64,000 nt of DNA from Puccinia triticina (Eukaryota > Basidiomycota > Pucciniomycetes > Pucciniales > Pucciniaceae): positions 6,138,001 to 6,202,000 of the forward strand of contig NC_070566.1 of assembly GCF_026914185.1 (NCBI RefSeq), given 5' to 3'. The notes beneath the pieces were generated by a model. It did no database searches and was not told the DNA's origin. It saw nothing but the letters and a program-made list of their open reading frames with translations. A program made the translations under genes and the position numbers. This document shows, piece after piece, positions 9,800 through 21,506 of the stretch (positions are counted from its first letter, which is position 1; each line of letters starts with the position of its first letter).

Positions 9800-10464
9800 G
9801 CAGAGGAAAAACCTTGTATAGTTTGTTGTTTCATTTTTCTCCTTGGCATCTGTGTGTTGTTTTTTACTTTTGTATAATTTTGGCCTCGCTGTGCTGCGCG
9901 AATTCATTTCCCTCCTTTCCAATCATGATCAAGATGATTGTTTCTTTTATTTTCTCACATGTGCAACAGTAAAACTATTGCGCCGAACGACAACAGAAAA
10001 AAATGTGATTGCAGCCAAGGTGTGAGTATCCCGCGTTCAAAAGCGAGGAGAAACACGTGTACGGTTGATTGGCCAAAACAAAACCTTTGGCCCATGGAAC
10101 TTGATACTGCTGAGGGGGGGAGTGAGAAAGAATGAAAAAATGAAAACAAAAGGTGGCGGTGGGGGACCTCACTGCATTGCCTGAGTTTATCCGATCAAGA
10201 GTTGTACACTTTTCTCGGCCTGGGCTGCAAGCTTGTCGGACAAGCTCGGTCCGACAAGAGGCTCGGACCAAGTTGACCGATCAGATAGTTCGTGTACTTT
10301 GAGTTGGGTGGACTTTGGGAGGCGCCCGCGACCCAGATTCCGTGGAATCCATGGAATCCACGGAGCAAAAATGTCCCCCCAGAAAGGCTCTTTGAAGCCT
10401 CTCCTGTGCGCGAGTCTGAGGCTTCAACATACTATCTTATAGGCTGTTCACAGGTGCTCCAGTC

Positions 10465-10911
10465 GCGGATCGGTCCCAATGCGTAGCTGGAAACTATGTA
10501 CCTGCCAAAAACAGGGCTCTGTGTCCTTCTGCCTCCCAGCCAAGAAAAAAAAAATGGGCCCCACAATCCAAGGTCAAACTATGTAACAGCACAGCAGCCG
10601 TCCGACGTAGGGATTGCAATCGAAAAGTGTAAGAATTTTGTGAAAATTTTGTGTTTTTGGCTCATTCATGTGGGGCTGCTTCCTCCGAAGCACCTGCCTG
10701 GCGCGCCGCCCCGAGTTGTTGGCACGCGTTCGGGAAATCCCAGCTTCAACTTTCGAGTCAGGAAGACCAACGTCATTCCTCGCGGATAGGTGCTTCGAAG
10801 GCCATCTTGTCTCGGCGGGACACAGCGAAGAACACACTATGGTCGGAGGCGTTGAGTCGATTCTTCTTGTGCAATGGACAGTCGTCTTGACCTGATTGTT
10901 GACCCACACAA
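10465..10911. other. Gap between transposon and KU80, no gene seen
   Basis: This stretch holds the KU80 upstream region. The open frames on both strands here have no recognisable motifs, and the minus-strand ones are antisense to KU80. No clear TATA box was seen. Confidence 0.5.
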
Positions 10912-13761
10912 ATGCACCCACTACGGGTACTGGTTTCTTTTGAACAGAGAGAACTGACGATATATGCGATTGATGTCTCCCCGTCGATGTCCACGAAGAG
11001 GAGTGTCGTGGATCCAACCACTGGCGAAACCACATCGGTGACTAACTTGGAGCATGGGTTGGAAGTGGTCAAGCATCAAGTCGCAAACATGGTAGACTTC
11101 CCCCCTCCTCAAGATCCAACCCGTCAGTTTGAACCTGACCCATATTTCTGACTTCGTCGATTTTTTTTTTGTATGTGTAGCTTCTCGCTGGCTTGAAAAC
11201 CGTTCACTGTGGAATCGTCCTTTTCGGAACAGACCGTGAGTGGACCGATGTTACTGTTTCTCGCACCCTTTTCCCTGCAGCTAATATTCTGCCCCTGCCT
11301 CCGAAGATACCGACAATTCGTTGTCGGATAGTGGATGTCAGTCGCTGCTCGTTCACAGAATCGGCTTGACCTTAGGGCTGATATGAACTCCTCAGATGAA
11401 TACATTTGGGAGTATGTCGCCCCAACACAACCCCACGCCCTCACCCTTTCACGTATTACTACTATCCGGGATCATTTGACCACATCTGAGAAACCTTTCA
11501 AAGGAGATTGTACGCGGAAGAATTTTATCTTCTGATTGACACGTCTTTCAAACTCCTTTTTCTTACATGCGTCGTTGACTAGTGATTTTAATTTTTATTT
11601 CTTCTTTGGTCTGGTCTATTTGGCATTTTCATTTTACCCCAACAGTATTATCGGCCATCATTTTATGCAACCATCTCATGGGCGCAACTTTAGGAGCCAA
11701 AAAGTGGACTCGGAAGCTTGTCTTAGTCACAGATGCTCAAACCGAGACTGATTGGAACGGGTGGAAAGAACAAAGGGACCAAATGAAGTTGGATGATGTC
11801 AGATTGAACGTGATGTGAGTGGCTGGCGATCATGAAAGCCTTCGCGTTTTCTGTTGTTCTCACCCTTGTCGTTCAAGTAGTATCTGATTAGTCGAGCTGG
11901 TTGGGTTGGTGCGGTTTCGATGGCAGCGGCGTTGACTTTGACGACCCGGAATACGGTTATATCCAGCCTAACAAGCCGGAAACCAAGGCTAGTCAGATAT
12001 GCTCTACTAGCATCCTTTATTACTTGCTTCTGACATCGCCATGCTTATGTGCAAAACAAATTTGACAACAGGGTATCAATGAAAAAATACTTTATAAACT
12101 ATGTAGAGGTCTTGCCAATACTTCTAGCTGTTCGACAGCCGAGGCAGCCGTCCTGAGCGCTCAATCTCCCCAGCCGCGTGTCTCGAGCAGTGTCCCGGCT
12201 CCAGTGCTGCTTTCTCTGGGCTATCCTGACCAGGAGACTTCAGAAACCGAAGGCTATGATCCGCAAGAGACTCTTTTTATGAGGTGCGAGTTGCGGAAAT
12301 GTACTACCATCGTAAGACCGATGTCTGCCAAGAAAATGAGCAAGTTTGGCGTTCCGAGCGAGATTGAACGGAGGCGCAAGGACTTGGAATCGATGAATGC
12401 AAGGAGCCAACCGGGACACCAGCTTCCGGCGGACGATGATGAGGACGATGAAGATGGTCTCCTGGGTCTCTTACAGGTCAATCGGAAACATGTCTACGTC
12501 GGCAAGAAAGCCCAAGATGGCCCGTCCAAAGGCGCCGGCCCGGGCGACGACAGCGATGACCTTGACATGCAAGACTCGAGTGACGAGGAGCCGGCGCCGA
12601 CCGCAGGCCGAGAGGCCGATCGAGAAAACTTAGCCAAGGCTTATAAATATGGAGCAAGTCTGGTGATCGTCGATCAAGAAGACGAGGCAGCGATTCGCCA
12701 ATCTTTCACGGAATCTCTGGAAATTACAGGATTCGTAAAACTTTCAAACGTTAGCATACTTCTGAGACTAATCATCAATCAGCTCTTAACTCTCAGAAGA
12801 AGCTAATATTCCCTATTTTAGGTCCCTCGGGATCACCTCCTGAACAATGTTTATTACCTATATACCATACGAACGGACTATGGCAGCCAGATCACCTTTT
12901 CTGCGATTGTCCGGGCCATGCACACCGCGAAGCGAGCGGCTATTGCTCGATATGTTAGTCGGTCAAAGACGGCCGAACCTAAGATGGTGCTCCTCATTCC
13001 GGTTGTCGAAGAGACGATTCGATATTTTCTATTCATCCAGGTAACGGCCACTCCACCCGAATCCAAGATGAATGATGGAGCGCAGCGAACACTGATGTCC
13101 ACGATGGCGCTAGGTCCCCTTCGCAGAGGATCTGAGAGAATACGACTTTCCTGCGCTTGCATCAGTCACGATTCCGCCGGGCAGAAAAATTCCAAGCCAA
13201 TACGTACCGACGGCGGAGATGCAAGAAGCCATGGATGATCTGGTGGACAAGATGGACCTATCGGTGGAGGATGTGCCGAGCACATCGGAGGAGTGAGCGA
13301 GCCAGAAACCCGTGACCCATATCCCAATAAGACTGGATGTTCTCTGACTAACCGAGTGTGCCTTCCAGCGACAGGACTCGACCATGGCTGAGGCTCGAAG
13401 AGACCTGCAATCCAGCCATCCACCATGTCAAGAACTGTGTCCTCTACCGACTCAGCCATCCCACATGCGTAGACTTGGCTCCCGTGCATCCGGAATTGGC
13501 CAAGTGCATGGCTCCACCTCCGCACGTTGCCCAACGGGCAGCCTCGAGTCTGGAACGCGTCAAACAGCTGATGGAGACCAAGACTGGTAAGCATCTTTTT
13601 TATAGGGTTTTCTCAGGCTGGGGACGGTTTTGTTGATGTGCTTTGGTCCGATCCCCGCAGTGCCCGCTCTACCTAAATCGCAGCGGAGGAAGGTCACTCG
13701 ACAGACTGTTGCAGACGGCGATGATGAGATTGATCTGGATGACATCCTGGGAGATGCTTGA
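10912..13761 (+). CDS. KU80: KU80, DNA end-binding subunit of the Ku heterodimer
   Basis: Ku80 pairs with Ku70 to form a ring on broken DNA ends and starts non-homologous end joining; in fungi it also acts at telomeres. Evidence along the gene: an N-terminal von Willebrand-type domain (TIYAIDVSPSM, then GLKTVHCGIVLFGTD and KKWTRKLVLVTDAQTETDW), a bridge with SAQSPQPRV and PAPVLLSLGY, the core with KAYKYGASLVIVDQEDEAAI, then VYYLYTIRTDYG and a helical arm (RTRPWLRLEETCNPAIHHV). The protein ends in an acidic tail, DGDDEIDLDDILGDA. At least eight short introns interrupt it; examples are the donor at 11092 with acceptor near 11180, and the last intron near 13587-13660. The start at 10912 is the first in-frame ATG before the domain but is uncertain. 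A frame check with RNA data would settle exons 3-4. Confidence 0.88.
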
Positions 13762-14717
13762 GAACAAACACAGTCTGCGGCTTATTTTAGACGTGAGCTC
13801 ATTGGAGTTGGCGATGAGGATTGTTAGTGGTCGACCATGTGGAAAAACTTCGGGGATTTATGTGCTAATGTTGTGTTAGTTTTGACCATGCCAAGTATGA
13901 TGCTTATATATACCTGTGTAATCTGTATGATCTCCAACTATCTTAATCAGGCATCACCACGCACAAGATGAGAAGAATAAGTGGCAGATGACATGAAGCC
14001 AACTTCAGCTATTATTCCCACCATATGCTTAGCACAAAGTGCTGGAATCTCTGATGATCCCAATGAGGCCATGAGGGGAGTGCTGTCAGAGTGCTGTGTG
14101 CTGGAGCTTGAACAGATGATAAGAAAGATCTGATGCATCCACGATTTCAGCAAAATAGCCTTTGTGTGGCACTTGCAGGCCAGGTGGTGTTACAGTTTCC
14201 TGGTGGTCCCCAAGGGTCATCCAAATCATCCAAATCACAACTTGATAATGACCATCCACCCAGCCTGAATATGTGCTGGCGCTGCATGGCCAGCAGCTTC
14301 TTTGCCTTCGCGGGCTGACTCAGGCTGGGATGTGTGTGTGAATCCATGGGATGGTTGCTGGCGTGCTGAGAAATAGAGTTTCGGAAGTTGCCCAGTTTTT
14401 GCCGAACTCGGTAACTTCATGACACCACCCCTCGATCCTCAGCATCTTCCACTTTTCCCATCAAACTCCCCTCGAAGCTCTCCAGCAGCGTAAGTCTCCA
14501 TCTCTCTCCATGTCCCCATCACCAGCAGCCAGCGATCTAACCAAACTACCGCTCCAACTCACACAGACCATCCTCGCGTTTGCAGCCAATGGTACTCGCT
14601 ATCCTTGCACCGGCGTAGAAGGAACGAACACATTCCAATCGAGCAGCAGGGGACCCTAGAGACCGCGTTCGATCAATAAGAGAAAGAAAGAAAGAAGAAA
14701 AAAAAACCAGCAAAACG
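13762..14717. other. KU80-PAN2 spacer with a diverged repeat at 13968-14140
   Basis: Most of this spacer is unremarkable. The part from about 13968 (GTGGCAGATGACATGAAGCC) is a diverged relative of the repeat at 4168-4346. The last 300 bases, rich in pyrimidines with a GAAAGAAAGAAAG run at 14683-14697, are probably the PAN2 promoter and 5' untranslated region. Confidence 0.45.
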
Positions 14718-17700
14718 ATGCCATCGGCACCTTGGAAGGCGTACTGCAACACCTTCCTCGGCGAACTCTCCTCGCTTAGCTTCGATCCCTACACCGACCT
14801 ACTCTGGACCGCCAACCCCAGCGGCACAGTCGTCTCACACTTCCTACCCACAAGCAGCCTCCCCTCCGATCAGGACCGACGCATCACCCGCTACACCTCC
14901 TTCAAATCCCACACCTATCGATCCTCGGCCACCGAACTCCTACTCGCCGAACGTGGCGTCTTGAGCTTGGCCGACAAGACCCTCAAGTTCACTAACCGGA
15001 GAGGCATTCCCTACTGGTTCCTATCGTTAGTTTCGCTCGCTAAATGCTCTCCAATTTCTGGCCAGGGCAGAAAGTGCTTTCTGTATTGACCTGAATTATT
15101 TTAGAACGGCCTTTCAAGATGCTTGCTCCATGGCATTCACCGCTCCCAAGTCCGCCGAACTCGTCGTCGGGGGCGCCAAACCGGAGCTGGTCCTCCTCAA
15201 CGCCAGCACCGGTGCAGTCGTTCGCAGGATCGACATCAGTCAGCCAAGCACATCCACCCTCAGCTCAACGCAACCTTCCACCGGGTTCTCGCCCACGACC
15301 CACCTGCGGAGGTCTCAATCCCTCATGTGCTGTGGCGCGCGCTCGGGCACAGTCTCTCTACGCGATCCGGTCAGCCTCAAGGAGGAACACTCGATGATGG
15401 CCCATTATGCCGGCTTGGAACAGATGGAAACTGAAGGTAACTATCTCGTTACATGCGGATATTCACTCAAGTTCGTCATCCCACTCAGCCTCACAGTCTC
15501 AAAATTTTTTGATCGAAATCAGACATCCCCCACCCCCACCTCACCCTGCGTTTGTTCGAATTGTTTACCTCTCCTATCTCTCCCTCAGGCAGGGACACCC
15601 CGTACGTGACCCCCTGGTCAAGGTGTTTGATGTTCGGGCCCTCAGACCTCTACCACCCATCACCTTTTCCTCCAGTCCGGCCCATGTTCGCTTCCATCCT
15701 CGGATGTCATCCACCCTCTTCATCACCTCTTCGACCGGTCAACTTCAAATCATCGACTTGGCCCAGCCAATCCCAACCTCCTCCTTCTACCAGCTCGATG
15801 TCGCCACTTTCATCACCGACATGTCCATCTCGAGCTCGGGCGACGGGCTGGCGTATGTCGAGGCAGACGGCCTCGTTCACCTTTGGACAACTGCTGTGAG
15901 CGAAATGGATCTGGGGGACGAGAGTGTGCGAAGTAACGCAAAGCCCATCAAATGGAGTCGAGGCAATATGCCGATTGTCTTGCCAGATTCGATCGAGGAA
16001 CCTGCGCCGGTCCAGTGGACAGACGAAACTCCGCTCAGTTCGATCGGAATGCCCTACTATTCAACCGAGCTATTCTCAGTCTTTCCCACCGAAAACTACA
16101 TCACCCCATACTCACCTCTTCACCAGCGCAGAGCAGTCCCAGATACCGATCTCTCTCTGGCTCTCCAACGGGCCTCTCACCATCAGTCCTCCAATACGAC
16201 CCATGAAGTCTTCGACGGGGGCGGGCAGAAATTCGAAGTGCAATATATCCCCAATCCGAAGAAGACCAAACGCTACCAAGCCAGTCTGCCCACCAACCCA
16301 GTTGTATCCTCCTCTGGCCGATCCGCAACTACCAGAGTCGGCTCACCCTCCCAGAACCTGGGCCAATTGGTCCCAAACTCGAAGCGGAAACTTAGCATCC
16401 CTCTCTTCAGAAGCGAGAAGGAGAAAGAAAAGGCCAAGACTCTCGGTCGGGGGAAGGCTCATATGGACGCCAGCCTCGTTGGAAACGAGTCCGAAAGAGA
16501 TGATGAGATTTCGTTTGACATGAGTCTCGATGACTTTCATGAAATGCCTAAATGGTATCGTCAAGTCGAAATCAAATACAGTAAATTCGGCATCGAGGAC
16601 TTCGACTTTGGGTGAGTCCCCTCCAAGTTCTCCTCAAGGGGATTAGCAGAAAAACACAACTGATCAATGACTCGTTCACTCTAGCTTTTATAATAATACT
16701 CAACATAGTGGCCTTGAGACTCACATTGTAAATTCATACACCAACTCGTTGTTGCAGGTTCTGTACCACACCCTCCCAGTTCGGAAAGTAGCAGAATCAC
16801 ACATTGCTTTATCATGCACGACGCCGAATTGTATGCTATGCGAACTAGGGTTCTTGTTCAAGATGCTCGATGACGCCCAAGGAGTAAATTGCCAGACCAG
16901 CAACTTTTCACGGGCTTTCTCGATCAATCAACGCGCTATCGCCTTGGAGCTAATGGACCACCAGCATCAAGAGTTTTGCTTACATCAAAGTCAAATTATG
17001 CCGCGACTGGGCGACCAATCGACGAATACCCAGAAGATCCCGATCTCAAGCAAATCATACTCGAGTCTGATCCAACTCTGTCACCACTTCTTGCTAGACC
17101 AAATCGCTGAGGACGCCAGTAAGATCTCAGCCGATCATCCCTTCGAGAGTCTGCGTTCCCATCCGGTCAACACGCAAATCAAGACGACCAATACGACGAC
17201 TTCAGTGGCCACGATCTCCAACCATCTGCTGCCCTCACCGATCGCAGACATCTACACGACTCGCTGGCAGACCACCCAGAGCTGCCCGTCGTGCCACCAC
17301 CAGATCTCACGGACCTCGTTCACCAAAGTGATCGAGATGACCTACCCGCGCAAGGCGCTCTCGAACGAGCCCAAGCCGAACACTGATTTCTGCTCGATCC
17401 TCAAAAACTCGATGATCCGCGAGACGACCGCCAAGTCGCTCTGTTCGAACTGCAACCAGTATACCCACCAGCGCTGGCGCAGACAGCCCGACGATCTCGG
17501 CGCCGGGAACAAGGCCCTCCCTGCCGTCCTTGCCCTCAACACCGGCGTGACCAACTCTGAACAGTTCGAGATCTGGCTCGATCGGCGCGCCAAACCGGCC
17601 GCTGTCCCCTCAACAACATCCAAGCCTGCACATCTTGAAGACGACAGCGCGGCCGCCAACGACCACTTCTTGCAGCCCGAGATCGGTATCTCTATCGAGC

Positions 17701-20547
17701 CCCTCCCCGATCTTCCGCAGGACACTACCTCCTCCCGCATCTCCGTCGGCGACAATCATCCCCTCAAGATGCCCCCGAACGCCGTCGTCTATGAGCTCAG
17801 AGGCTTGATTGTCCAGATCCAGGCCGACGACGAAACCCCCCATCTGGTCTCGTTGATCAAAGTCAACAATACTCACAAACTGGCTACTACTGCTACCCAC
17901 AACGCCGAAGAGAAGCCGCGGCCTGATACCGGCGCCGGTGCAGGGTCGTGGTACCTGTTCAACGACTTCTTAGTCAAGAAAGTCTCCCAGGAAGAGGCCT
18001 TGAGTTTTCCTGCCTGTTGGAAGGTCGGCTTTTCCCCTCTATCACTGTTCTTTTCAGGACGTCATCTTACCACCTCATATTTTTCATGTTTTTCGGCTGT
18101 ATGCGGCGTCATCAGGTGCCGTGTGTGCTCTACTACGTCCGGAAAGACTTCGAGGAGGTCGTCGACTTCGCCAAGCTGCCCGCAAACACCGTCGATAGAT
18201 CGATCCTCCTCAACGAAATCAATTTGTCAAAGTAGGCTCCCCTCCTCACATCTATCTTCTCTCTTGCGTCCAGGCGATCACCAATTGATGGGTTTTCTTT
18301 GGTTCGGTGGTGCCCGTAGGTGTAGGGACGTCAATAAGATTCGACACGAGGTTTTGACTGAGGACGAGTTGCCGAAAAAAGGCGACCTGGTAGCGATCGA
18401 TGCCGAATTCGTGTCTCTACAACAAGTCAATTGCCCCATAACCATACTTCCTACGATAACTATCACAGTGGTTTCTGAACAATCGCTGCGGTTTTGGTTT
18501 ATTTTATTTTTTGTAGGAGGAAGTAGATTACAAATCCGACGGGACTCGCTTGGTGCGAAGGCCGAGCCAGATGACGCTTGCCAGAGTCTCAGTGCTCCGC
18601 GGCGAAGGCAGCAAGACGGGGGTGCCGTTCATCGACGACCACATCCAAACATTCGAGCCCGTTGCCGATTACTTGACCGAGTTCTCCGGCATCCGTCGTA
18701 AGTTCTTCTCCCTTCCTCCCTTCTTTTCCTTTCGAAGAAAGTTTGCTGAAAAGGGGCATGCTTCTTTTTTTTGGTGGGCGGGATTTAGCGGGCGATTTGG
18801 ACCATAACGCGTCCCCGCATACCCTCGTCCCTCTGAAAGTTGCGTATAAAAAACTCAGATTGCTCGTCGACTTGGGCTGTATTTTTATCGGTCATGGGCT
18901 CTCGAAAGATTTCCGAATCATCAGTAAGTGCACCGAAGAATTCTCGATTAATCCTTTGCTGACCGTCTTTGCTGTTTGCTTCTAGACATTCATGTGCCGC
19001 CCTCTCAGATCATCGATACCGTGGACTTGTACTACATTGCCTCTCGACAGAGGAAGCTTTCGTTGAGGCTCCTGTCCTATCTGATCCTCAGACATGACAT
19101 CCAAAACGCGGGCACTCATGACTCGATCGAAGACGCCCGGACGGCATTGCAGCTATACGATATCTACCGCCAATTGAACAACGAAGGCGTTTGGAAAGAT
19201 GAGCTGGAGAGTGTTTACAGAAAGGGCAAAGAAATGGTCGGTGTTTTACTCTTTTTCCACTGAAATTATCGTTGTGTGTAGTAATAAATGCCATCTGATG
19301 ATGTTTCTCGTTGCTCAAAGGGATGGAAAGTGCCCGCCGACAAGCTCCGCTCACCGCTTCCAGCTCCCGCCATCCCACCAGTGCCTTCTTCAGCCCCGTC
19401 GGCAACAGCGAAACCCGCATCAACAAGTTTATCTGGGTTGGGTAGGCGCAGTACATCAGTACAGGTCCCGCGGTTCACTCCATCGACACTATCAGCCGCA
19501 TCTGCTACTTATTTTCCCCCCGGAGGTACTGCAGCCTCCAACTCTAGCAAAGCACGCCCCTTGCAACCTGTCGTGAGACAGCCCCTGTCCTCGACCACCA
19601 CCACCTCCCCAGCGGTCGATCAAAGCCAAACACATTCCGAGCCGGCGGCCTCGTTCTATCGGTCTATCCCTCAAAACGCACAGACGAAAGCTTCGCCTCC
19701 AGCACCCAACTTCGGCCATGGCGTCCTTGGGACGATCAACCAGACCGGACCTACACCTTACAGTAACACCAGTAACTCGCGGACACTGGCAGCAACGGCA
19801 GTCTTCCAAAGATACGCCACTGCACCCCCGCCGGTCTTTGAGCCGAAGAAGAAGCCGCCTGGATTCAACCCGATGGCGCCCAGCTTTGTGCACTCTTCCT
19901 CCTCTTCCTCGTCCTCCTCTTCGACCACCTCGACCAATCGGCCGATGACGAACAGCGCCAATTCCGGGCCGGCCTACGCCCACAGCGGGGCTCAACACGA
20001 GCAGAAGAGCCATGCGGGGCTACCCTACCATAACCATCAGACCAGCCTGAGCCATTCGAGCATCGGCTCCGCCAGCCTGCCCGGCTCGTCCCTCGACACC
20101 CACTCGTCCGGCTCCTCGCTCGACTTTTATCCCGCTCCCAACCCGCTCATCGGCCATCCCCCCCGACCTAACGCCAACAACGAGCTCTACTCGTTCCACC
20201 ATCTCCCCCACCATCCCCACCATCCCCAGCACCATCAACACCCTCACCAGCCGCCCCCGCCCCACGGCTATCCTTCCCCCAACCCGCCCCCGCCACACTC
20301 TCCACACCACGGACTCCACCACCATCCTAGCGAGTTCGCCTTCCATCACCACCATCCCCATCTCCCCCACCACCCCAACCATCTCCTCCATCAGGAACAC
20401 TTCCCCATCCTCTCCTCCACTCCCGCTAATCCTCCCGCCTCCGCCGCCCTCTCGGGCCACCTCCATTCTCCCCCTTCCGCCACGCCTGCCTCGGCTAACC
20501 TGCCCTCGCTCATGCCTGGCTCTAATGAGTTCAACTTCGTCGGCTAA
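14718..20547 (+). CDS. PAN2: PAN2, catalytic subunit of the PAN2-PAN3 poly(A) nuclease
   Basis: PAN2 trims mRNA poly(A) tails in the cytoplasm together with PAN3. Domain order is as in the family. First comes a WD40-like N-terminus ([53 protein letters not shown]). Next are a linker ([19 protein letters not shown]), then the inactive ubiquitin-protease fold starting [20 protein letters not shown] with a CPSCHHQ / CSNC zinc site. The DEDD exonuclease follows: [21 protein letters not shown], and [15 protein letters not shown]. Exons placed by eye include 14718-15025, 15105-15470, 15589-16611 and one from 16685; several more introns follow. Unusually, about 400 residues rich in Ser, Pro, His and Ala follow the nuclease domain, ending [12 protein letters not shown] fragment of this gene is copied at 4880-4990. 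Confidence 0.93.
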
Positions 20548-21506
20548 CCCCCTTCCCCCTTCTCGTCGCTTTGTCATTGTGTGTGTGTGTTTGTAGTCTT
20601 GGTCGGTCTTGGTGCCTCGTCACACTCTCTTTTTCCTCGGCCGAGTTTGTCTTTGTCTGTGTCTCTCTTACGGTTCCTTTTCTCTCCTCCTCCTCTCTTC
20701 CCCATGCACCAGAAACCTCTCTCTTATCCCCATTTTTTCCTGCTAGCATGCTTCATCCGCCTGGTACTGTCCAAAGTGTGTGCGTGTGTTGTGTGGAGGC
20801 TACTGGTAGACACTGTGCGCTTGACCCAAAAAAGCTCAAGCGAAAATTTTCAAAACATTAGAACGGAGAGGGCGCGATGGATTGTCTGTTGGATCGGGCA
20901 CGGGGCTGGGCTCCTTCTTGGGTGGTCTTTCATGCATTGCGATCTTGTGTTTTTCGCGGCTTTGGTGCGTGGGTAGGTTGTGCAGCAAGTATTGCAAGGT
21001 GGGGTCAGATCTTAGGGGCTGGTTCTGGTAGTGGCATATTGCAGTGTTTGGCAAGTTCATCCAATTCCATTCATGCACCCTCAATCACTAGCCATGAACA
21101 ATGGAGTGGTGGAGGATCTAGATGGAAGTCCCAATATGTACAGTGTTTAATCCAAGCTTATCTATGCCTCTCTGATGGATTTATCACTTTTTGAAGCAGT
21201 TTGTCTAATTAACAATGCACTCTCTGCAAGTTTCAAGCTGGAGGTGATCACAAAATTGTCGATGATCTCTAGCGTGCAATCAATGTTCCCTGAGGCTGAG
21301 AATATTATGGTGGATTTTATGGCGGTCTTTTAATTAAAACAAACTTATAGGATTGAAACAACCATTTGCAAATGCAATGAAATACTTTACCAAAGAAAAG
21401 AAACTAAACTTCTTCTCTTGGCCATTAAAATTTGCATAAGGAGAAAGGAAAAAGCAGGAAAAACAGAGGAAAGAGTGACTCAACTGCAACAAGATTATTT
21501 TGTGAC
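20548..21506. other. Convergent spacer after PAN2, no gene seen
   Basis: This region holds the PAN2 3' flank, with a GTGTGTGTGTTTGT run at 20578 and pyrimidine-rich sequence, then drifts into AT-rich DNA. No supported gene, RNA or repeat was seen. Confidence 0.4.

Larger units (their letters stand above)
5174..10456. mobile_element. 5.3 kb TIR DNA transposon with 8-bp TSD and unfamiliar gene
   Basis: The left end (from CACCTGTGAACAGCC) is an inverted copy of the right end (GGCTGTTCACAGGTG at 10442-10456). The match runs about 155 bp inward, to 5174-5328 and 10302-10456, through GTATGTTGAAGCC, GACTCGCGCACAGG and GATTCCGTGGAA. The identical 8-mer CTCCAGTC lies directly outside both ends (5166-5173 and 10457-10464), a target-site duplication. 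The interior holds a broken multi-exon gene (5486-7318), a second open frame (9242-9799) and a nested TIR element (7641-8748). The 8-bp duplication points to hAT or another 8-bp superfamily, but I see no recognisable transposase. It may depend on a relative elsewhere, or belong to an undescribed family. Confidence 0.85.

Noticed and set aside
10574..11072. Minus-strand open frames over the KU80 start
   Set aside because: They are antisense to the KU80 von Willebrand domain and carry no motifs.
20020..20577. Minus-strand 185-codon frame over the PAN2 tail
   Set aside because: It is the complement of the His/Pro-rich repeat coding and has no independent features.
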